From positions 122,791,701-122,855,700 of the forward strand of contig NC_084827.1 in NCBI RefSeq assembly GCF_033115175.1: a stretch of DNA of 64,000 nucleotides, written 5' to 3'. Below are positions 1 to 12,520 of this stretch, piece after piece (within the stretch, counting starts at the first letter, position 1; each line of letters starts with the position of its first letter). The translations under genes were made by a program, and so were the position numbers. The notes beneath the pieces are model-generated. The model worked only from the letters and a program-made list of their open reading frames with translations. It did not search any database and was not told where the DNA came from. The stretch is from Lepus europaeus (Eukaryota; Chordata; Mammalia; Lagomorpha; Leporidae).

Positions 1-1884
1 GTTTTGAAATCAAAAAGCAATAGTGTCAGTGACTTGGGTTGGCAGAGTTTAATAAATGATGTACATATTTTACCAGTAACTAATTTCAAGAGCTTAACAT
101 AACTTCTTGTTCAAAGCAACCATACTTATATTTTAAATTACGGAGCAATTCCTTCTTTAACTGAATCTCTCTCTCTGGCCTTCCATACAGCTAAAAGCTG
201 TTCAACTAGAGAATAAGTAAAAAAGCATCTCTGGATGTAAAGGTAATTTTTGCATTACTATATACAAGGCCACTTTATGTCCCTTTCTTTCCCATAGCCA
301 GAAACTACACAGGGATTAACCTGGTTATGTTTGCTAGGAGTGCAGGGAAATTCAACCATGGAAGGTGTGTGTGTGTGTGTGTGTGTGTGCAGACAGCAGC
401 TAACTGCTATGTCTGAAAGGCATATACCAACCTTGGGGAAAACGGTGGGAAATTTCTAAATAATCTGTGGTTAACTGGTAATTGAACGTCTTCGTGTTTT
501 GGGTACCTTCCTCAAAAGGATTACTTCATTATGTCTTGTCTCCTTATTCCTTTCAGGAAGTGTCTTCACTGCCTCCACTTCAGTTAAGCGGGAGATGAAG
601 GACGCCTGGATCAATCAAGGTTTCTCAAAGCTCTACCATTTTATGTATTTAAAGTCAGTCATAGAACCTCTTGAAACACAGGATTTTATTTTAGTCCTTC
701 TCCTGGGCTGCTACGTTACCAACAGAGCTTCAATTATCACAGATTATAGTTGCTTCAAGAAACAGAGAGCACCACTTTTCACACAAGATTCTATTCATTT
801 AAGGTCTTTCATTCACTCACCTGGAGATGACTTAGGGAAAACATTTTGACAGTCCCCAGATGACTTGAACAGTCACCTTTTAGAAGACTTTAAGTTCCCT
901 TGGATTTCAAATAAGGGAGCTATTCCCAGGGGGCAACATCAGGGATGTATCCAAGAGCTGTTTTCATGTTTTTAGTACTGAAATGCCATTCCTTACTCCT
1001 GTACGTACTCCCCCTGGCTTTCTGCACATGCATGATAATGAGAAGGTCTCACATTAGGATGCACCAGCCAGCCGCTGCCTGCCTAATAGCAGCACTACGT
1101 TTGAATGCCCTCGACTCGTGAAAACCACCTTGGAACAATTAAGAAAGTTGTTATTCTTTTTACAAAATCGTGCTTGTATCCCTTCCCCCATCCTGTGGGG
1201 AAGGGGAACAGCTTGCCTCCCAAAAGATTCAGATTGTGGCTAGTATTGCCTTGGAGCAGGCTGACTCGTTTGAGTCTCTTATTTAGCCAAAATGCAAATT
1301 ATGATCTCCCCAAAATGACTTGAGTCTGGGCAAAGAATGCTGATCAAGAAAATGGAAAATACATACATGTATCAGCAGACCCTGCCACCCAAAAGCTCTG
1401 CTCCTGTGAACACTTCAGGCTGAACCCGGCACGCAGTGCTCACCCCAGCACTGAAAGCCAAAAGGCTGCACTGCAAGACTGGCCAGGGTCTTGGTTCAAG
1501 AATCTTAATCTCTCAGCATGATGTTAAAAATGAAGACTATAGAATTCCTTTGCCTAGTTCTGGTAAATTTAAAGCAAGATACTACATGTAAAGTGACTGG
1601 AATACTGTCCACCCTATGTTTAACATTTGATAAAATGTTAGATACATCTTATTATGAATGCCCTTTTAGGAATGGGGTGGGAAAAAAATCCCTAACTTGA
1701 AACCTTTCTTAATATGATAACTACTTCACAGAAACAATTATTTATCTCCAATATAGGATCTCTGAGACCCACCTTACGTGGCATTCCTTTATTAAAACTT
1801 AATGTGAAAACTTTAAAGCATGCCCAAAAGTAGAGAAAACAGCGTAGCTCATTCCAAGTTCTGCAACTGTCATCTTGTGTTTCA
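1..1884. other. Anonymous non-coding stretch
   Basis: No repeat family, RNA gene or credible coding exon was recognised. The 116-codon open frame at 499-849 has no recognisable domain and is within chance expectation. A short (TG)n microsatellite lies at about 365-389. It could be intronic or intergenic. Confidence 0.5.
365..389. repeat. (TG)n microsatellite
   Basis: About 12 uninterrupted TG units are visible in otherwise non-repetitive sequence. Confidence 0.9.
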
Positions 1885-2640
1885 CACATCCTCCCTGTAG
1901 ATTATTCTGAAGCAAATCTCTGAAGAATATCATTTTATTCATAAATATTTCAGTATGTCTGGAAAATTTTTTTAAAAGCCACAATACTGTTGTCACACTT
2001 TTACAGTTAATAATTCCTTAATAGCCAATGTTTAAATTTCCCAGTTATCATATATGTTTTACTGCCATCTTTCCATTTGAAAAACTTTCAAATTTTATTG
2101 TATTTATTTGAAGGTGGGAGGGTAGAGAAAAAGAAAGTGAAAGAAATCTTCCATCCCCTAGTTCAATCCCCAAACGCCTGCAAACGCCAAAGCTGGACCA
2201 GTCTGAAGCCGAAAGCCAGGAATTCGTCTAGGTCTCCCACAAATGTGTCAAGAACCTAAGGAATCAAGCCACTGCCTGCTGCCTCCCAGGATGTGCATTG
2301 ACAGAAAACAGAATCAGAGGTCGAGCCGAGACTCAGGCCCAGGTAATCCAGTGTGGAATACGGCATCCTTACCACACCATAACCACTGTGCCAAACACCA
2401 CCTCACACACAGGTATTTTTCTTCTAGGTATTTATTGAAATAGGATCTGAATAAAGTTCAAATATTGCAATTGGTCAATTAAAACTATTTTTGTCTATAA
2501 TTCCTCTTATCTCTTTTTTTTTCCCTTTGCAATAATTTTTATGGAAGAAACCAGGTTGTTGGTAGTTTAGAATTTCCCAAGGATAGATTTTGGTAACTGC
2601 AAATGCATCCTTTTACTTATTTTGCTTAACTTTTTTAAAG
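1885..2640. mobile_element. Ancient L1M-like fragment, split by a CSINE
   Basis: The flanks of the CSINE at 2091-2398 contain phrases such as 'tattctgaagcaaatctctga', 'aatatttcagtatgt' and 'tctgaataaagttcaaatattgcaattggt'. These resemble a widespread ancient L1 3'-region repeat in placental mammals. The same family appears again at 11,225-11,600. The match is from memory, so subfamily and orientation are not assigned. Confidence 0.4.
2091..2398 (-). mobile_element. CSINE, old divergent subfamily
   Basis: Reverse-strand copy: a T-rich tail and 'atttatttgaagg' lie at the left and a degraded tRNA-like head at about 2340-2395. It shares the 'tgcatccc'-type body of the older copies at 43,387, 52,811 and 56,984. 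It is heavily diverged. Confidence 0.7.
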
Positions 2641-3540
2641 TATGTTAAACAACACAGAAAAGTATAAAGAATTAGATTTCACAATTTTTAACATTTTGCT
2701 AAATTTCATATGTAAATATTATATACACAATTTTTGTCTCTAAAATTGCTCATTAGAGAGTAGCTTTAAATCTACAAAACAAAAACTGTGTAGTAGTATG
2801 GAGTTCTCATGTACTCCACACCCAGATCCCTCTATTCATATATTAGTATATACATCATAATCCATAAACCACACCCAACTTCCCCTACTTTTCCTCCAAA
2901 CTCTATCCCTCCTGCTCTTCCAGCCTCTAGCAATCAACATTCTGTGTTCATATTGAGGGGCCTGGGGTTTTTTAGACCCCACATAGAGGGAGAATGAGCA
3001 GTACTTGTCTATGTTTGGCTTAACATAGCATCCTCCAGCTCCACCCATTCTCCTGCACATGACAAGATTTCATTCTGCATTATTCCTGAGCAGTATTCCA
3101 CTGTGCAGACACACCACGTTTTCTTTGCCCATTCATCTAACAATGGACACCTTGGCTGATTTCATCTCTTGGCTATTGTGAACAGCACTGCAATAACCAT
3201 GGTGGAGCAGGTATCTTTTGTGTACATACCCAGTAGTGGAACTGCTGGATCATTTGGCAGGTCTAATATTTTAAGAAATCTCCAATTGTTTTCCACAGTA
3301 GCTACACTAATTACATTCCCACCAACAGCCTCTAAAAGGTCTTCTTTCTCCTCATCCTCACCAGCATTTGCTACTTTCTTTTTGGTAACAGCCATTCCAA
3401 CAGGGATGAGGTGATATCTCACTGTGGTTTTGATATGCATTTCCCTGATAGCGATGTCCAGAATTCTTTTCATATGTAAGTTGGCTATTTGTATTTCTTC
3501 TTTTGAGAATTACCTGGTAAGGTTCTTTGCCCATTTTCTT

Positions 3541-3874
3541 TCCTTTTTTAAGATTTTTTATTTATTTATTTGAGAGGTAGAGTTACAGACAGCGAGAGGA
3601 AAAGGCAGAGAGAAAGGTGTTCCTTCTATCGGTTCACTCCCCAAATGGCCCCAACAGCCGGAGCTTTGACGATCCGAAGCCAGGAGCCAGGTGCTTCCTC
3701 TTGGTCTCCCATGTGGGTGCAGGGCCCAAGCACTTGGGCCATCCTCCACTGCCCTCCCAGGCCACAGCAGACAGCTGGATTGTAAGAGGAGCATCCAAGA
3801 CTAGAACCGGCACCCATATGGGATGCCAGCGCAGTAGGCAGAGGATTAACCCACTGCACCATGGCGCCAGCCCC
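3541..3874 (-). mobile_element. CSINE
   Basis: Reverse-strand copy with an AAATAAATAAA-type tail. An imperfect target duplication flanks it: tgcccattttc at 3528-3538 and tgcccactttc at 3875-3885. It is inserted in the old antisense L1. Confidence 0.93.
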
Positions 3875-4209
3875 TGCCCACTTTCATAATCATGTTGTTG
3901 TTGAGTTTTTGAGTTCTTGATATATTCTGGATACTAATACACTGAAAGATAAGTAGCTTGTAAATATTTTCTCCCATTCTGTTGGATCTCTCTTCACTCC
4001 ATTATTTCCTCTGCTGTACAGAATCTTCTGAGCTTGATAAAGTCCCATTTGTCTAGAAATTATTATCTACATCAACATCTTGAAGCCATTTCACCTATGT
4101 TCTCTTTTAGAAATTTCATAGTTCCAAGTCTAGTTATTTAGATCTTTGATCCATCTTGTGTTAATTTTTCTACATGGTGAGAGGTTAGGGATCCTCCTGC
4201 ATACAGACA

Positions 4210-4234
4210 TACATACACACACACACACACACAC
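4210..4234. repeat. (AC)n microsatellite
   Basis: An AC/ATAC run in the old antisense L1, just left of a CSINE. Confidence 0.85.
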
Positions 4235-4279
4235 TGTTTTGCCAATACCATTTGTTGAAAAAATTCTCCAATATTCTTT

Positions 4280-4631
4280 TATTTTAATTTTTTAAAAATT
4301 TTTTTTGACAGGCAGAGTGGACAGTGAGAGAGACAGAGAGAAAGGTCTTCCTTTGCCGTTGGTTCACCCTCCAATGGCCGCCGTGGCCGGTGTGCTGCAG
4401 CCAGCGCACCGCACTGTTCCGAAGCCAGGAGCCAGGTGCTTCTCCTGGTCTCCCATGCGGGTGCAGGGCCCAAGCACTTGGGCCATCCTCCACTGCCCTC
4501 CCGGGCCATAGCAGAGAGCTGGCCTGGAAGAGGGGCAACCGGGACAGAATCTGGCGCCCCAACCAGGACTAGAACCCGGTGTGCCAGCACCACTAGGTGG
4601 AGGATTAGCCTGTTGAGCCATGGCGCCGGCC
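4280..4631 (-). mobile_element. CSINE, young poly(A)-tailed subfamily
   Basis: Reverse-strand copy with the young-type TTTTGACAGGCAGAGTGGACAG start (reverse complement of CTGTCCACTCTGCCTGTCAAAA) and a GGCGCCGGCC head at the right. The imperfect duplication is ccaatattctt (about 4267) versus tcaatactctt (about 4634). It is inserted in the old antisense L1. Confidence 0.93.
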
Positions 4632-5400
4632 TCTTCAATACTCTTGACACCACTGTAAATATCAGTTGGCTGTATCGTGTGTTCATGGGTTAATTTCTGG
4701 ACCCTCAATTCTACTTCATCAATCTATATGTTAGTTTATATGCCAGTATCATGCTATATTAATTACTATAGTTTTGTAGTATGCTTTGAAGTCCAGTATT
4801 GTGATGCCTCCACCTTGATTTTATTTTCTCATGATTACTCGGTTATTCTGGGTCTTTTGTGGGTCTATGTAAATTTTAGAATTTTTTTTCTAATTCTGTA
4901 AAGAATGCCATTGGTATTTTGATTTAATCTGTAGATTGCTTTAGGTAGGATATTTTAGTGATACTAATTCTTCCGATCTGTGAATACAGAATATCTTTTT
5001 TTGTGTGTGTATCCTTATCCTTGATGACTTATTATAATTTTCACTGTAGAGAACTTCACCTTTTACTTCTTTGATTACTTCTTGCAATACAAGAGATTGT
5101 TTGGTAGCTATCATGAATGGGATTTGTTTCTTGATTTTTCATTCAGCAAGATCATCCTTGGTACATAAGAAAGCTATTTTTGTATGTTGATTTTGTATCC
5201 TGCAACTTTACTAAATTTGTTTACCAGTTCTAACAGTTTTTTGGAGGAGAATGTAGCATTTTTCCACAAACAGAATCATGTCATCTGCAATCACAGAAAT
5301 TTTGAGTTTCTCCTTTCCAATTTTGATGCCCTTTATTTTTTTCTCTTCTCTAACTGCTCTTGCTAATGCTTCCAAAACAGTTTTACCAATAATGATTCTT

Positions 5401-5718
5401 GGGGCCAGCATTGTGGCTTATCAAGTAAAGCTGCCCCTATGATGCCAGCATCTCATACTGGTGCTGGTTCGTGTTCCTGCTACTCTACTTACAATCCAGC
5501 TTCCCGATAATGGCCTGGGAAAGGCAGCAAAAGATGGCCCAAGTGCTTGGGTCCTTGCCACCCACATGGGAGCCCCAGATGAAGCTCCCGGCTTCAGCCT
5601 GGCCCAGCACTGGCTATAGCAGCCATCTGGGAAGAGAACCAGTGGATGGAAGACATCTCTCTCTTCCCTCTCTGCAACACTTTCAAAATAAATAAATAAA
5701 GCTTTTTAAAAAAAAAAG
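5401..5718 (+). mobile_element. CSINE
   Basis: Forward copy from 'ggggccagcattgtgg' to an AAATAAATAAAG-type tail and A-run. It lies between two separate old antisense L1 pieces. Confidence 0.92.
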
Positions 5719-6837
5719 AGTATGGATTTCTTCCAAAGCAGTGATGAATATATGAATACCAAATAATTTCAGATTCATGGCAAAGAACATAAATGATATT
5801 TCGTTATGCAAGGGTATAATTCAGTTAACATTTATTAATAACTATTCCAAATAATAGGGCATCTACATAATTTTATACTGTAAAATGCATTAACTTCCAC
5901 ATATGAGAGGAAACATGGTATTTATATTTCTGTGGCTGGCTTATTTCACTTAGCAAAATGATCCACAGTTCATCCATTTCATTACAAATGCCAAGATTTT
6001 ATTCTTTTTTATAGCTGAATAACATTCCATGTGTGTATACGTACGTATTCACTTTTTTTATCCAATCATCCATTAACGAACATTTAGGTTGACTCCATAT
6101 TCTTTCTATTGTGAATTTGGTTGCAATAACATGGCAGTGCAGGTATCTCTTTTATATATTGATTTCATTTCTTCTGTATGTATTTCAAGTGGAATAAATA
6201 GCTGGGTCGTATGACAGATCTTTCAGGTTTTTCAGCAATCTCCATGCTGTGTTCCATACAGCTGTATTAATTTGCATTCACACCAACAGCATATTAGGGT
6301 TCCCTTTTCTCCACATCCTCACCAGCATTTGTTATTTTTGATTTCTGAATAATAGTCATTCCAACTGGAATGAGATGATACCTCATTGTGGTTTTTATTT
6401 GCATTTTCCCAATAGCTAGTGATACTGAGAATTTTTTTCATGTATTTGTTGGCCACTTGCATTTCTTCTTTTAAAAATGTCTCAAATCCTATGCCCATTT
6501 CTTAGTTTTTATTGTTGTTAAATTTCCTGACCTCCTACTATATGCTGAATGTCAATCCTTTATCAGATGCACAATTTGCAAATGTCTTCTTGCATTATGT
6601 AGGCTGTCTCTTCACTCTGTTAACTGCTTCTTTGCTGTGCAGAAGCTTCTTAGTTTGATATCATTATATTTGCTTATTTTATTGTCTGTGCTTTTGGGGT
6701 CTTATGCAAAAATTCACTGCATATCCCAATGTCTTAGAATGTTTCCCTTATGTTTTCATAGTGTCAGGGCTTACATTTAGATCCTCGATCCATTTTCAGT
6801 TGATTTTAGTACCTTTGCTAAAGACAAGCTGATTGTA

Positions 6838-7155
6838 GGGGCCAGTGTTGTGGTGCAAAAGGTTAAGCCACAGCCTCCCTGCAAAACTCCAGCATCCCAT
6901 ATTGGTGCTGGTTTAAGTCCCAGTCACTCTGCTTCCAAACAACCTCCTTTGCTAATGCACCTGGAAAAGCAATGGAAAATAGCGCAAATGCTTAGGTGCC
7001 TTCCAGACATGTGGAAGACTAGAATGGAGATCCAGGTTCCTAGTGGGATCCTGACCCATCACGGATATTTGGGAGGTGAACCAATGAATGAATTCGCTCT
7101 GTGTGTGTGTGTGTGTGTGTGTAACTCTGCCTTTCAAATAAATACGTCTTTTTAA
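6838..7155 (+). mobile_element. CSINE with internal (GT)n
   Basis: Forward copy starting 'ggggccagtgttgtgg'. Its CT-rich region has become a (GT)n run at 7100-7122. The tail 'caaataaatacgtc' abuts the next, opposite CSINE. Confidence 0.9.
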
Positions 7156-7474
7156 ACTTTTTATTTATTTACTTGAGAGACAGGTTTACAGACAGTGAAG
7201 GGATTGAAAAAGAGAAAGGTTTTCCATCCAGTGGTTTACTCCCCAACTGGCCGCAATGGCCGGAGCTACACCAATCCAAAGCCAGGAGCCAGGAGCTTCT
7301 TCCAGGTCTCCCACGTGAGTGCAGGGGCCCCAAAACTTGGCCATTTTCTACTGCTTTCCCAGGCCATAGCGAGAGCTGGACTGGAAAAGCAGCAGCTGGG
7401 ACTAGAATTGGTGCCCATATGGGATGCCAGCACTGCAGGTAGAGGACTAACCTACTGTGCCACAGAGCCAGGCC
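7156..7474 (-). mobile_element. CSINE, tail-to-tail with its neighbour
   Basis: Reverse copy from 'ttttatttatttacttgagag' to 'ccacagagccaggcc'. It directly abuts the tail of the 6838-7155 copy, as expected if a second insertion used the A-rich tail of the first as target. Confidence 0.9.
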
Positions 7475-7590
7475 GACTTAAAAAAAAAAAAAAGTCAATG
7501 GCAGAAGCACAATTTATTTAGAGGGTTTCTATTCTATTCCATTGGTCTATTAACTTTTGTGCCAGCGTCATATCGTTTTGGAAATGCATT

Positions 7591-8680
7591 ATTTTACTTT
7601 TCTTTATGAACACTGACAGGAAGGTGTGGAGGCTTGATCACACGGAGATCTGATCTTTGTTATGAGAAAGTTCCATGACTTCCATCAAGAGGCACGTGAT
7701 GCTTTCTTACCTTTTTATGACATTAGTAGTTGCTTGGTGGGCATTACCTCAATCTGCTCTCACAAAATGATAATATTCTAATTCAATCACTTTTTCCTCA
7801 CTTAGTAGCTAGGATACTCATACAAAAAGTAAACCCTTTCATCAATTCTGTATTATTCCAGGGCACAGAGTATATAGAAAAGTCAGGAAAATTGCTTTTT
7901 CCCCCTTATTTCAAAATACTGATTTGGTTCACTAGAATTCTCCATAGGGCGCCATTGAAAAGACTTCTTTTTTTGAGTATCATTATAAACTTATAGATTT
8001 TAACATTTCTGATGTGTTTCAGTCTATTATGAATGTTATGTTAATATATAATCAAATTGTTCTACCTTTGATTAGTAAGAATCTGTTGAAGCTGATTTTT
8101 GAGTCCTTTTGTTACTAACCTATTAGCCTTCAGAGCATCCCTTGCTTTCTATTTTTTCTTTGTTTCCTACCCTGTCCTATAATTGACCATTTCCCCAAGG
8201 ACCCTAGTTCCTTTTCGTAGGAAATGTCACTTAGGGACCACAATTGAGGGCTAAGGGTGCTCACTGCTATGCAATTAGTCATAATTTCTAGGCCTTTTCA
8301 ACAGGCACAGCTAGGAAATGTTTCTACTAATACCTTACTTAAATTCAGGACTACAAGATTTCCATCAACCTCATTCATTTTCATCTTCATATTCCTTCTC
8401 CAGCACACAAAATGCCAGAGCTCAAGGACAACATAATATTTTATCTGCTTTTTCCCTACCATACTTGTGTCAGAATCAAATATTAACTAATGACCCCCAA
8501 AACACACTCATTTAAAGAATTAAACGTTTGGCATTTTTTTTGTTCATACAGTATGAATGTTAGTAGGTACAAGTATAGCCAAACTACCATTGCTTAAGTT
8601 CCTTTGCATGTGGTTATGCCACCAATTTGTTACACAGATTACTTGATTCACTTTGCTTCTGACTTTCGAGATTTGTTTTT
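7591..8680. other. Anonymous non-coding stretch
   Basis: AT-rich DNA with no repeat or gene that I recognise. Confidence 0.5.
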
Positions 8681-8694
8681 TGGATTTAATCTTT

Positions 8695-9022
8695 TTTTTT
8701 TTTTTTGACAGGCAGAGTGGACAGTGAGAGAGAGACAGACAGAGAGAAAGGTCTTCCTTTTGCCGTTGGTTCACCCTCCAATGGCCGCCACAGCCAGCGC
8801 ACTGCGCTGATCCAAAGCCAGGAGCCAGGTGCTTCTCCTGGTCTCCCATGGGGTGCAGGGCCCAAGCACTTGGGCCATCCTCCACTGCGCTCCCTGGCCA
8901 CAGAAGAGAGCTGGCCTGGAAGAGGGGCAACTGGGACAGAATCTGGCGTCCCAACCGGGACTAGAATCTGGTGTGCCAGCGCCGCTAGGCGGAGGATTAG
9001 CCTGTTGAGCCACGGCGCCGGC
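8695..9022 (-). mobile_element. CSINE, young, with 14-bp TSD
   Basis: Reverse copy with a poly(T) left end and a CACGGCGCCGGC head at the right. Flanking duplication tggatttaatcttt is at 8681-8694 and 9023-9036. Confidence 0.95.
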
Positions 9023-9036
9023 TGGATTTAATCTTT

Positions 9037-9721
9037 AATAATTATTTAGGATTTTTATGTTATTCCAAAATTATATCTACAAAAAAAGTTATACTCAGGG
9101 AGTTCTGATATCTACTTGCACCTTATTTTCCTTTTAAGAAAAGTTTTATTACTTAATGGCTTATTCATTCTATTTTTCATAGACATGAATGTGTGCCCTT
9201 CTCAGACGAATGGTAATGGTTGTATGCTATCCACACATTTATTCACCTTGCTTATTTTACAGGATTGTTTCCTGCACCACATAACTTCTTGATTATCACA
9301 CTAAAACAATTGCTTCTGCTGCCTAAGATAATGTAATGGATGATTAACAGACAGTATTGTCACTATGAGATTCAGCAATGAGGTCAGATGAACAAGGTAT
9401 CCTGCGCCATGTTTAATCCCATCAATTCTTTAACAGTGCACCTCAGGTCCTCATTGAAGGGTCAGTGTTACAAGGGAACAATTGTAATCCATTTTTCTTA
9501 AAAACTGGCTGTTTCCATTACAGTCAGTGTTGTATTTCTTTACATTAAAACCTGCCAAAAAAATTCTGTGCAAATTCTCACTTTTAGGCTTTTGTAAGAA
9601 TAAACATCCTACGCACCAAAATTTTGAAATATATGTATATAAAGAGCTCTATAATGATCCTAAGTTATTTTCTTTTTTACAAGTCTCTTGCCTGTGGAAA
9701 TTTATAATGAAATTTTTATAA
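9037..9721. other. Anonymous non-coding stretch
   Basis: No recognisable repeats or coding potential. Confidence 0.45.
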
Positions 9722-10310
9722 TGGAAAAATCTGGAGTCAGAAAAACTAAATAGAAATGTTAGATAAACTGCCGGCGCCGCGGCTCACTAGGCTAATCCTC
9801 CGCCTTGCGGCGCCGGCACACCGGGTTCTAGTCCCGGTCGGGGCACCGATCCTGTCCCGGTTGCCCCTCTTCCAGGCCAGCTCTCTGCTGTGGCCCGGGA
9901 GTGCAGTGGAGGATGGCCCAAGTGCATGGGCCCTGCACCCCATGGGAGACCAGGATAAGCCCCTGGCTCCTGCCATCGGAACAGCGCGGTGCGCCGGCCG
10001 CAGCACGCTACCGCGGCGGCCATTGGAGGGTGAACCAACGGCAAAAGGAAGACCTTTCTCTCTGTCTCTCTCTCTCACTATCCACTCTGCCTGTCAAAAA
10101 AAAAAAAAAAAAAAGAAAGAAATGTTAGATAAACTAACTAGCTGAATGACTGCAGTCACGTCATTTCACTTCTTAAGAATTTGTGGTTTTCTCATTAGTC
10201 AAATAGAGATAATACTTTCAATGCCAGAGTGTTGTTGTGACAATGGAATATTTATTTGAAAGCAACATATATACCCCAAAGCACTCTGCAAATGTAAAGC
10301 ATAATAAACA
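9722..10310 (+). mobile_element. MIR, split by a young CSINE
   Basis: Left part at 9722-9769 ('aatctggagtcag') and right part at 10,136-10,310 ('ctagctgaatgactgcagtc', 'ttctcattagtcaaatagag', 'gtgttgttgtgac', 'gcactctgcaaatgtaaagc') follow the order of the MIR consensus on the plus strand. The CSINE at 9770 landed inside it. Confidence 0.65.
9770..10118 (+). mobile_element. CSINE, young, with perfect 17-bp TSD
   Basis: Forward copy from GCCGGCGCCGCGGCTCAC to a poly(A) tail. The perfect duplication gaaatgttagataaact is at 9753-9769 and 10,119-10,135. It is close to the apparent CpG-rich young consensus (compare 43,896-44,237), so it is among the most recent insertions here. Confidence 0.97.
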
Positions 10311-11224
10311 GGGAATCAAATGGCTGGTTTGCTAAAATCCAATTTTAAAGCTTTAATTTGTTTGTTTAAAATGATGGCACCAGTGACTGTGAATGAGATC
10401 TTTGCAATCATCCAAGCTACAGTCTGGAAACTGAGTTTTTGCCTGAACAGAACTCAGTTATAAATATCTGTCTTTGGATTTGACATTCCATTCTGAGATG
10501 AACTGAACATGCTTCAGAATTTTAATCTGACATCCAAGAGCTAAAACTCTGAAAGCAGATAAAACATTTTGGGGGAAAAAAAAAAGCCACCTGCTAATCT
10601 CAACTGACTTTGAATTCCAAACCTGATTATTCAACATAGAAAACATATCTTCAGATAGAAACTCATTTCTGAAAATTCATCTAGAAAGCTTTTATATAAG
10701 TTTATGTCAAGAGAAAATAAACACTACAATTAATAATTTCTCTCTGAAAACTTTTAAAACAGTCACATACTTCAATAAAAAAAGAATTACTGTACTTCAT
10801 AGCCTCTGAATGTAATTCTACAAATGATAAAGCAACAGAAATGAGTAAGATTTATGACACTGCATTAAAGATCAGTTATCTTCATAGCTGCCTTTTTTGG
10901 ACACTACAAATCATGCCCATTGAAATTATTCATTCTTGCAAAAAATCTCTGAACATGATTCCTGTATGGAACTGAAGCTGAAGAAATCTGATTCTCAGCT
11001 TGCATTTAAACAAAAACTTGCTTTGGGGATTGCATACTGAAGGGTTACACATAAGCTCACATCAAAAATCAAAACCAATATTGCATACAGATTTTTCATT
11101 TCTAAACTTTACAGTTGCCTATTATTTTCCTCCTTCCAATTAACTCCTGCGCGTTGCCAACAGTCATACATCTTAACTACCAACCTTATCATAAACACAC
11201 TGGAGGAGGGAACACAGAGAAGTT
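10311..11224. other. Anonymous non-coding stretch
   Basis: AT-rich DNA in which no repeat, RNA gene or exon was recognised. Confidence 0.45.
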
Positions 11225-11600
11225 TAGTTCTGAAAAACTTCAAATGCATACAGAAGCAGAGAGAAGAAGTCAATGAATCTCCACATATCCACAACCCAGA
11301 CACCATTATGAACTTGCCACATTCATCACATGTTTATCACTGTGTGGAAAAACTTTTAAAACAAAGTTCAGACTTTGGGCATACTTCAGTGTGTATCTAT
11401 CTCTAAAAACGACATTTTCTTACATAATTGCAGTGTGATTTCTTCACATTAAAAAGTTCAGTGTTTCCTGGATGTCATCTGTTACCTAGTTTATAACCAA
11501 ATTTTCTAACTGCTTCAAAATAGCCCACCTTAGAGTTGGTATGTCCAAATTAGGACCCAAACAAGGTCTACACATTCCATTTGGAATCCCTCTCTTTCTT
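11225..11600. mobile_element. Ancient L1M-like fragment
   Basis: Phrases such as 'atgaacttgccacattcatc', 'gggcatacttcagtgtgtatc' and 'aggacccaaacaaggtctac' resemble the same ancient L1 3'-region repeat as at 1885-2640. No functional part remains. Confidence 0.4.
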
Positions 11601-12194
11601 TTAATTCTTGAGTGCCTTTTACTTGTGAGGTGCTTTTGCATGTACCAGCTAATTTAAGAATATCCTCAGCAGGTAACGTGGCAGAGACATCACCCAAAGC
11701 TTTCTCATGGGTACGGAGCTGTTGCTGGGAAGTAGCTGCCCGCGGGCTTGACCAAGGTGGGGGCTGGTCTGTTGCACTTCTCAGCATTTCACACCACATT
11801 ACTCTTGGTCTTAACTGGAGATTGGCCCCAACAGTGATTGTCTCCAGCAACTTATGCTTACCTAGGGATGTAGCCTCAGCAAGGTGATTTGAGGGCATAT
11901 TCGATGATAAACACATCCTCCCAAGACAAAGTTCCTAACTCCCTTGCCTGGGCCAATATGCTATGTCACATTTTTATTATAACACTTCTGGAATTTTATT
12001 GGCATAATGTCTGTCTTTAACCCACACCATAAATCCCAACAGGATAGAAATGACAACTTTGAATCTCCAGGGCTTAGCATAGCAACTAGCATATTAAAAA
12101 AAACTGTGGAATTTTAAAAATACAATGAAATTAATCAATTACACATAACACAATAGGTTAGAGTTTTAGGAGGCAGCTGTATCATTTGTCCAAG
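11601..12194. other. Anonymous non-coding stretch
   Basis: A 128-codon antisense open frame overlaps 11,530-11,916 but shows no family features and is treated as chance. Nothing else was recognised. Confidence 0.4.
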
Positions 12195-12204
12195 AAGAAC
12201 TCTT

Positions 12205-12510
12205 TTTTTTTTAAGATTTATTTATTTGAGAGGTAGAGTTACAGAGAGAGGGAGCGACAGAGAGAGATCTTCCATCTGCTGGTGCACTCCCCAAAAAGCT
12301 GCAATGGCAGGAGCTGAGCTGATATGAAGCCAGGAGCCAGGAACTTCTGACAGGTTTCCCAAGCACTTGGGCCATCTTCTACTGCTTTCCCAGGCCATAG
12401 CAGAGAGCTGGATCGTAAGTGGAGCAGCTGGGACTAGAATCTGCACCCATATGGGATGCAGGTGCTGCAGGTAGCAGCTTCACCGTTATGCCACAGTTCT
12501 GCTGGACCCA
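12205..12510 (-). mobile_element. CSINE with 10-bp TSD
   Basis: Reverse copy, AAATAAAT-tail class, with part of the centre missing around 12,340-12,360. Duplication aagaactctt is at 12,195-12,204 and 12,511-12,520. Confidence 0.93.
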
Positions 12511-12520
12511 AAGAACTCTT

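Larger units (their letters stand above)
2785..5400 (-). mobile_element. Old L1, antisense: 3'UTR to RT domain
   Basis: Read on the minus strand, this is the 3'UTR and C-terminal two thirds of L1 ORF2. The 3' end is near 2785-3060, and the C-terminal region ('ttggctattgtgaacagc', 'tcattccaacagggatgagg') at about 3150-3480. The reverse-transcriptase core lies at 5211-5400, where the minus strand encodes an ADDMILF-type catalytic motif. CSINEs at 3541 and 4280 split it. Frameshifts and stops are throughout, so it is dead. It is diverged enough to be older than L1 copies A-E. Confidence 0.85.
5719..7590 (-). mobile_element. Second old antisense L1, 3' part
   Basis: The minus strand reads an L1 3'UTR (about 5720-6000), then the ORF2 C-terminal region (about 6000-6837), resuming at 7476-7590 ('ttctattccattggtctatt'). 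It restarts at the 3' end instead of continuing from the 2785-5400 element, so it is an independent insertion. Two CSINEs interrupt it at 6838-7474. Confidence 0.82.

Noticed and set aside
499-849. 116-codon frame with a hydrophobic start
   Set aside because: Looks a little like a signal peptide, but has no family similarity or neighbouring exon evidence that I can see.
4279-4708. Recurring Pro/Gly/Arg-rich open frames at many sites (4.3, 8.5, 9.7, 24, 31, 37, 44 kb)
   Set aside because: All lie in young CSINEs, whose GC-rich bodies are open in several frames. The similarity is repeat copy, not a protein family.
11530-11916. 128-codon minus-strand frame
   Set aside because: Overlaps an ancient L1-like fragment, shows no domain, and is compatible with chance.
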